From: Parerythrobacter_A sp963799315
GTDB lineage: Bacteria; Pseudomonadota; Alphaproteobacteria; Sphingomonadales; Sphingomonadaceae
NCBI GenBank assembly: GCA_963799315.1
Contig: CAWCWP010000002.1
Span: 62,001-126,000, forward strand
Direction of reading: 5' to 3'
DNA: 64,000 nt
Made by a program: the position numbers and the translations under genes. Of this stretch, positions 57,709 to 64,000 are shown piece by piece. The stretch's first letter is position 1; every line of letters begins with the position of its first letter. The notes beneath the pieces were generated by a model, which saw only the letters and a list, made by a program, of their open reading frames with translations, had not been told where the DNA came from and made no database searches.

Positions 57709-58974
57709 ATGACCCGTATCCTCCATGTCCTCGACCACTCGTTGCCGCTCCACAGCGGCTATACCTTCCGCACCCGCGCCATCATGCGGGCACAAGCGGC
57801 GGCGGGTCTGGAGGTGCGCGGGATTACGGGGCAGCGGCACAACGCGGAAGACGGTTGCCGCGATCCGGTGCGAACCATCGACGGGCTGACCTTTTACCGG
57901 ACACCGCCGCGCAAGCCCGGTCGCGGCATGGACGCGCCCGGCTTGCGGGATTGGCGCGACATCAGCAGCCTGGCGCGCGGCATCGAAGGCGTCGCTCGCG
58001 ACTGGCGGCCCGATGTTCTCCACGCCCATTCGCCTGCCATGTGCGGCGAGGCGGCAATAGCGGCAGGGCGCCGGCTCGGCCTGCCCGTCGTGTACGAGAT
58101 TCGGGCCTTCTGGGAAGATGCCTCGGTCGGAAACGGCACGGGTCACGCGCGTTCACTGAAATACCGGCTGACCCGCGCTCTGGAAAACCACGTGGTCGAG
58201 CGCGCCGATGCGGTGTTCACGATCTGCAACGGCCTGCGCGACGATCTTGTGGCACGCCCCGCGGCGTCCGCAGGCTGGGCTGGGAAGATCGGCATTTCGC
58301 CCAATGGCGTCGATATGGGCGTGTTCGGCGCGCCCGTGCCGCGCGACGATGCGCTGGCGCTCGAACTCGGCATCGCCGACGATGCGCCGGTCATCGGCTT
58401 CATCGGCAGTTTCTACGATTACGAAGGGCTGGACGACCTTGTCGCCGCACTCCCCGCCATCCGCCGCGAGCATCCCGGCACGAAACTGCTGCTGGTCGGT
58501 GGCGGCCCGCGCGATGCGGCCCTGCGCGCCCGTGCCGCCGTTTCGCCCGCACCCGGCGCGGTTATTTTCACAGGCCGTGTGCCGCATGAGGAGGTGGAGC
58601 GGTATTATTCGCTGATCGACATCCTCGCCTATCCGCGCAAGCGCAGCCGACTGACCGATCTGGTCACGCCGCTGAAACCGCTGGAGGCAATGGCGCAGGG
58701 ACGCTTGGTTGCCGCCTCCGACGTGGGCGGCCATCGCGAACTGGTGGAAGACGGCGTCTCCGCCGTGCTGTTCCCGCCCGACGATCCGGCGGGCGCGGCG
58801 CGCGTTCTGGGCCGGATGCTGGCGAACCGGGCGAACTGGCCCGCGATGCAGGATGCCGCGCGCCAGCATGTTTCAGCCAATCATGACTGGGCTGCCAACA
58901 TTCAGCGTTATCAAAGCGTTTACCAACACTTGCTAGCCCGTTTTCCGCATCCCGCAATCCCCGTGTCCGCCTAG
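57709..58974 (+). CDS. Group 4 glycosyltransferase, exosortase A system-associated
   Basis: 421 residues, GT-B fold. The N-terminus ILHVLDHSLPLHSGYTFRTR is the hallmark of the exosortase A-associated family. LHAHSPAMCGEAAIAAGRRL and VYEIRAFWEDAS follow. The C-terminal donor domain has GFIGSFYDYEGLDDLVAALP, VGGGPRD, RVPHEEVERYYSLIDILAYPR and the family Glu region LKPLEAMAQGRLVAASDVGG. It is divergent from the small membrane protein and ligase. The product glycan is unknown. Confidence 0.93.
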   Translation: MTRILHVLDHSLPLHSGYTFRTRAIMRAQAAAGLEVRGITGQRHNAEDGCRDPVRTIDGLTFYRTPPRKPGRGMDAPGLRDWRDISSLARGIEGVARDWRPDVLHAHSPAMCGEAAIAAGRRLGLPVVYEIRAFWEDASVGNGTGHARSLKYRLTRALENHVVERADAVFTICNGLRDDLVARPAASAGWAGKIGISPNGVDMGVFGAPVPRDDALALELGIADDAPVIGFIGSFYDYEGLDDLVAALPAIRREHPGTKLLLVGGGPRDAALRARAAVSPAPGAVIFTGRVPHEEVERYYSLIDILAYPRKRSRLTDLVTPLKPLEAMAQGRLVAASDVGGHRELVEDGVSAVLFPPDDPAGAARVLGRMLANRANWPAMQDAARQHVSANHDWAANIQRYQSVYQHLLARFPHPAIPVSA

Positions 58975-59043
58975 CGGTAACGGGCAGCCCGGATGCAAAA
59001 GCGGGGCCGGTTGGGTTCCCGCGACCACAGGGAATTACGGCAC

Positions 59044-61021
59044 GTGATACGACGCGCGACATCCAAGAACACGGCTCCGATCAGCACGCATCCTGCGTTC
59101 CCCGCAGTCGTGGCGCTGTGGTTCGCGGCTCTGCTCGGCCTGGGATCGCTGGTGATACCGGTATTGGTGTTCGAGAAAATCGTAACCGTAACCGGCCTTG
59201 CCGCGATCGGGCCGTTCGCGCCGCCATTGGGCGCGACATCGCGCCTGCTGATCGCCGGTGCCTGCACCGTGATCGGCGCTGTCGTCGGTGTCTTTCTGGC
59301 GCGCCGCGTTGCGCAGGCGCAGGGCCACGATATCTTCCCGATGACATCGCACAAAGGCCGCTCCACGGCATCGGGCCGGGATGATGCGCAGGATCACTGG
59401 GTATTTCCGGCAACCTCCCGCCCCCGAAAACCCATTTCCGCGCGTGAAGAACTGGGCGCGGACAGCTTCGATGATCCCAATGGTCTTGCACGCTCTGAAG
59501 AGACGGCGGAAGAACGCCACGACGACGCACCGACGCCCGGTTTCGCCGATACCGGTTTTGGCGATACCGGTTTCGGCAGCGCAGCGGGGGCCAAGCGCAT
59601 GCCCGGCCGTCGCCGTCCGCTGTCGGTCACCAATGAAAACGAACGCAGCGAATATCTCGACCGTGCGCCTGTTCCCGGCGGCGCGGATGTTGCGGCAACA
59701 GCTGAAGCCCGCGCCTTAGACGCCGATGACGCCGACACTGCCGAACCGGCCTATCGCGATGTGCCGGAAGGCCCGCTCGACCTGGGCGGTTTCGGCACCG
59801 GCACGTATGACGGTAGCGACGACCATGACGGCGACGAAGAAGACGACGATGCACCGCTCGATCTCGACCTGTCGCTCGCGCAGCTTCGCAATCCGGGCCT
59901 TGCACCGGAACCCGCAGAAGAAGCACCTGCCGGGTCTGTTGGCGCTTCGTTAAACACCGATGCGGTAACGCCGTCCGCACCGCCCGTCCCGGTCGCATTT
60001 GCCGCGCCCGACAGCGAAGCGGACACAGAGAGCCACAACCCGTTCGACACCGCACCAGTCCCCCAACCGGCACCGGCACCGCGCGCCTTCGATGCACCCG
60101 CCGAACCGGAAGCGCAGCCTGCTGCCGAAACAGAAACCTCGGCGGACAACCCATTTCAGGAACCCATCGCCATGACCGGAAGTATCCCGCCCGCCAGTTC
60201 AGCACTCCCCAATCCGGCATCGGCCTACAACCCGCTGGCCGGGTTCGCATCCGAGCAGCCGTCATCGCGGCCCTTTGCCGAACCCGCAGCTGTGGACGAA
60301 CCCATGGCAGCGCCCCCATTCGCTCAAGAGCCTGCTCAAGCGCCTGCCCCGGAACCCGCCCCCGAACCAGCCCAAGCCGCAGCCACCGCTGGAAGAACTG
60401 GGCATGGTCGAGCTGGTCGATCGCTTTGCCCGCGCGCTGAAGGCGCATGGCGGCCTGCCTGCTGCTGCGCCCGCTGCAGCCGCCGCGCAACCGCAACCGC
60501 AAGACCCTGCGCCACAACCCGCTTTCGCGGCACAGCAACCTTTTGCCGCCCAACCGGTATCCGCGCCCACTCCGGCCCCGGTGCCCCCTCCCGCCCCGGC
60601 TCCCGCACCCGCCCGTCCCGCCGCACTGACGCCGGTGGCGTTCGACGATCCGGCACCGGACGAGGATGAGGACGACGGCAGCGAGGACGCATCCGGGTTC
60701 TCTTCGCTGCTCGGTATCCGCACCCGCCCCGCCAGCGGCGAAGGCTTCGTGCGGGTCGACGAACCGGAAGACACCGATGGCGGCGATCATCCGGTCGTCA
60801 TCTTCCCCGGACAGGAAGCCCGCGCCGCCAAGCTGGCAAGCGAAGTCGGCAAGCCCGACAACTTCGACCCTGCCGCACCCTTCGGCCGTCCGTTCGACAG
60901 CCCGAACACCGCGCTCGACAATGCACAGCCGAAAACCGGCGCGGGGGAAGATCCTAACGACACCGAGCGTGCGCTGCGCGATGCGCTGGAAAAACTGCAA
61001 CGCATGTCCGGCACTGCCTGA
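59044..61021 (+). CDS. Large acidic, proline-rich membrane protein of unknown function, one frameshift
   Basis: About 658 residues. Two hydrophobic helices near the N-terminus (VVALWFAALLGLGSLVIPVLVF; RLLIAGACTVIGAVVGVFLA) anchor a long low-complexity cytosolic tail. The tail is acidic first (DDHDGDEEDDDAPLDLDL), then Ala/Pro-rich. A short conserved-looking block (LEELGMVELVDRFARALKAHGG) follows at about 60390-60460, and the gene ends in a helical ALRDALEKLQRMSG. The start is probably GTG 59044, 9 bases after AGGGAA. The frame changes between about 60340 and 60395. The disordered tail with short helical motifs suggests a scaffold, but this is inference. Confidence 0.7.
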
Positions 61022-61264
61022 CCCTGACCGACAGGCGGCTACGCAGTTGCGCGGCTGGGCGGCTGCGCGTTGCCTGCATACGAATAATTGCTCCTGTGCG
61101 CTTGCAAAACGCATATCGTGTCGGCATGTTCGCTGTTCACGACAGTTTTGCCGTGCGCGTTGCGCCTTCGCCTGATTGAGACTCCGCCGGAATTGTTCCG
61201 GTCCGGTCGCAATTCCGGCACCACCTGCCACGCCTGCGGCCCGCTATGACAGCAGGGTTCGACT

Positions 61265-64000
61265 ATGAGTTTGTCCGAGTTGGACCGGTGCGCCAAAACC
61301 GGTCTTTACGATCCGCGTAACGAACACGACGCCTGCGGTGTCGGTATGCTGGCGCATATCAAGGGCGAGAAATCGCACGATATCGTCACCCGCAGCCTCG
61401 AAATCCTCGCCAATCTCGACCATCGCGGCGCAGTTGGCGCCGATCCACTGCTGGGCGACGGCGCGGGCATCCTGTTGCAGATCCCCGATCCGCTGATCCG
61501 CCGCTGGGCAACGGAGGCCGGGCACGACCTGCCGCCCGCCGGTCATTATGCCGTCGCGCAATGCTTCCTGCCGCAGGACGACGACGCACGCGCCTTCGTG
61601 ACCGAGCAGCTGGAAAAGTTCGTCGCCAAGGAAGGCCAGCGCGTGATCGGCTGGCGCGATGTGCCGGTGACGCTCGATGGTCTGGGCGAAGCGGTCATCG
61701 CCTCCATGCCGGTGATGCGCCAGTGCATCGTCGCCTGCCAGGACGTATGCGCCGACACCGCTGCCTTCGAACGCAAGCTGGTGGTCATCCGCAAGCAGAC
61801 GCTGAACCCGCTCGCGCGGCTGGCGGAAAAGCACGATATGCCCGCGCTGGTGCAGACTTACATTCCCAGCTTTTCCAGCCGCACCATCGTCTACAAGGGG
61901 CTGTTGCTGGCGACGCAGGTCGGTTCGTTCTACGACGATCTGCGCGATGCCGATTGCGTCAGCGCGCTGGGGCTGGTCCACCAGCGGTTCAGCACCAATA
62001 CCTTCCCCAGCTGGCGGCTGGCGCACCCCTATCGCTTCATGGCGCATAATGGCGAGATCAACACGGTTCGCGGCAATGTGAACTGGATGAATGCGCGCCG
62101 CCGGACGATGGAAAGCGAGCTGCTGGGCGCGGACCTCGACAAGATGTGGCCGCTGATCCCGCATGGCCAGTCGGACACCGCCTGCCTCGACAATGCGCTG
62201 GAGCTGCTGCTGGCGGGCGGCTTTTCGCTCAGCCACGCGATGATGATGCTGATGCCGGAAGCGTGGGCCAGGAACACGCAGATGGACCCGGCCCGCCGTG
62301 CATTTTACGAATACCACGCCGCACTGATGGAACCGTGGGACGGCCCTGCCGCCGTCTGCTTCACCGACGGCCGGCAAATCGGCGCGACGCTGGACCGCAA
62401 CGGCCTGCGCCCCGCGCGGTTCTGCACCACGTCGGACGATCTGGTCTGCCTTGCCTCCGAAAGCGGCGTGCTGCCGTTTGCGGAAAAGGACATCACGCGC
62501 AAATGGCGGCTGCAACCCGGCAAGATGCTGCTGATCGACCTCGAAGAAGGCCGCATCGTCGAGGATTCGGAGCTGAAAGCCGATCTGGCCGCCGCGCATC
62601 CCTATGCGGACTGGCTGAAAGCGACGCAGTACACGCTGGACGATCTCGATACGGTCGATCCCGAATTCGAGGAATTGCCGCAGGACGAAAACCAAGGAAA
62701 CGCCCACCCTGCTGCAAGCGCAGCAGGCGTTCGGCTATACGCAGGAAGACATCACGCGCTTTCTGGAACCGATGGCGCAAAGCGGGCTCGATCCGCTTGG
62801 CTCGATGGGCACCGACACGCCGCTTGCCGTGCTGTCGAACAAGAGCCGCCTGCTCTACGATTATTTCAAGCAGAACTTCGCGCAAGTCACCAACCCGCCG
62901 ATCGATCCCGATCCGCGAAGAGCTGGTGATGAGCCTGCATTCGATGATCGGCCCGCGCCCCAACCTGCTGGGCCGCGATGCCGGGACGCACAAACGGCTC
63001 GAAGTCAGCCAGCCGATCCTGACCAATGGCGACCTTGCGAAGATCCGCAGCGTGGAGACCGCGCTGGACGGGGCCTTCCGCACCGAGACGGTCGACATGA
63101 CATGGGATGCCGCCAGTGGCGCGGACGGGCTGGCGCTGGCCATCAAGGAAATGTGCTGGGCCGCGACCGAGGCGGTGCTGCAAGACCACAACATCCTGAT
63201 CCTGAGCGACCGGAAACAGAGCGCCGAACGCATCGCTATGCCCGCCCTGCTGGCGACGGCCGCGGTGCATCACCACCTGACGCGGCAGGGCCTGCGGATG
63301 CAGACCGGACTGGTGGTGGAAACCGGCGAAGCGCGCGAAGTGCACCATTACTGCGTGCTGGCGGGTTACGGCGCGGAGGCGATCAACCCCTACGTCGCGC
63401 TGGAAACGCTGGAAGACCTGCGGGTGCGCAAGTTCGCGCAGCTGACGCGCGAACAGGTTCAGGACAATTACGTCAAGGCGGTCGGCAAGGGCATTCTGAA
63501 GGTCATGTCCAAGATGGGCATCAGCACCTACCAGTCCTATTGTGGCGCGCAGATCTTCGATGCGGTCGGCCTGTCCAGCACGCTGATCGACACCCTCTTC
63601 AAGGGCACCGCCACCACTATCGAGGGCATCGGGCTGGAAGAAGTCGCCGCCGAAACCGTGCGTCGCCACGGCGTCGCCTATGGCAGCGATCCGCTCTATG
63701 CCGGGATGCTGGAAGTGGGCGGTATCTACCAGTTCCGCCTGCGTGGCGAGGACCACGCCTGGACACCGGGCAATGTCGCGGATTTGCAGCACGCGGTGCG
63801 CGGCAATACGCCGCAGAAATACGATGCCTTTGCGAAATCGGTGAACGAGCAGAACGAGCGCCTGCTGACCATTCGTGGACTGATGGAGCTGACCCCCGCC
63901 GACACGCCCGTGCCGCTGGACGAGGTCGAGCCTGCCAGCGAGATCGTCAAGCGGTTCAGCACCGGCGCAATGAGCCTTGGCTCGATCAGCCACGAGGCGC
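61265..64000 (+). CDS. gltB: Glutamate synthase large subunit, 5' part, two frameshifts, runs off the window
   Basis: GOGAT converts glutamine and 2-oxoglutarate to two glutamates. The class II amidotransferase domain opens at the usual point: NEHDACGVGMLAHIKG holds the Cys that becomes the N-terminus after processing; HRGAVGADPLLGDGAGIL and HNGEINTVRGNVNWM follow. The central domain (SQPILTNGDLAKIRSVE, ILSDR, YCVLAGYGAEAINPYVA) and the start of the synthase domain (KRFSTGAMSLGSISHEA) reach the window end. Frames change near 62695 and 62918. About 910 of the roughly 1,500 residues are here. The gene itself would rely on the PII/NtrC circuit fed by glnD, seen at the other end of the window. 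Confidence 0.96.

Overview
The window is about 65 percent GC, densely coded on both strands, and reads as a stretch of chromosome from an alphaproteobacterium of the Sphingomonadales, probably Erythrobacteraceae. That placement is an inference from gene content: a TonB-dependent receptor, exosortase-A-associated glycan genes, an intracellular polyhydroxyalkanoate depolymerase, a long three-domain aminopeptidase P, and the rpmG-lolA and xth-ribA groups. No rRNA, tRNA, CRISPR array, transposase or prophage module was seen. Both ends are cut inside genes: glnD on the left and gltB on the right.

Layout. 1-5.4 kb: the 3' part of glnD (PII uridylylation) and a TonB-dependent receptor with a strong terminator, then a repeat-rich intergenic island. 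5.4-9.2 kb: yggS, a ThiE-like gene and ftsK. 9.2-13.7 kb: an AraC-type regulator and three consecutive genes for exported proteins of unknown function. 13.9-20.8 kb: pstS with a well-formed Pho box, alanine dehydrogenase, a hotdog thioesterase coupled to an S9 peptidase, and aminopeptidase P. 20.9-25.4 kb: an operon of a six-EF-hand exported protein, an OmpR-type regulator, a histidine kinase and a membrane protein. 25.4-31 kb: a HerA-like ATPase, a fused pabB-pabC, an RluA-type pseudouridine synthase, arfB, rpmG and lolA. 31.3-38.4 kb: alkaline phosphatase, xth, ribA, a GNAT enzyme, and a minus-strand run of recQ, a beta-helix protein and a DksA-type zinc finger. 38.5-46.5 kb: small acidic lipoproteins, a CoA-transferase with a thiolase, ppk2, uppP and an M13 peptidase. 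46.8-54.7 kb: a lipid-exporter-like ABC protein divergent from phaZ, an AT-rich broken gene, DUF4126, a SET-domain protein, DUF5996, FadA-like thiolase and MaoC hydratase. 54.8-64 kb: acyltransferase, exosortase-A-type O-glycosylation ligase and glycosyltransferase, a large low-complexity membrane protein, and gltB.

How the parts relate. Nitrogen is represented by glnD, gltB and ald. Phosphate is represented by pstS, phoA and ppk2. Acyl-CoA and storage carbon are represented by the CoA-transferase, two thiolases, MaoC and phaZ. Envelope and surface functions are represented by lolA, uppP, the ABC exporter, exported peptidases, lipoproteins and exosortase-linked glycan genes.

A caution for every reader: about twenty genes, including near-essential ones (ftsK, ribA, gltB, glnD), are broken by single-base frameshifts, often at short G or C runs. 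I read most of these as sequencing or assembly errors, not pseudogenes, and annotate the affected genes as single CDS spanning the shifts. The two most unusual observations are the AT-rich, 5'-truncated coding remnant at 49993-50542, which no single open frame shows, and the severed second copy of a DUF4126 gene start at 51948-52019.
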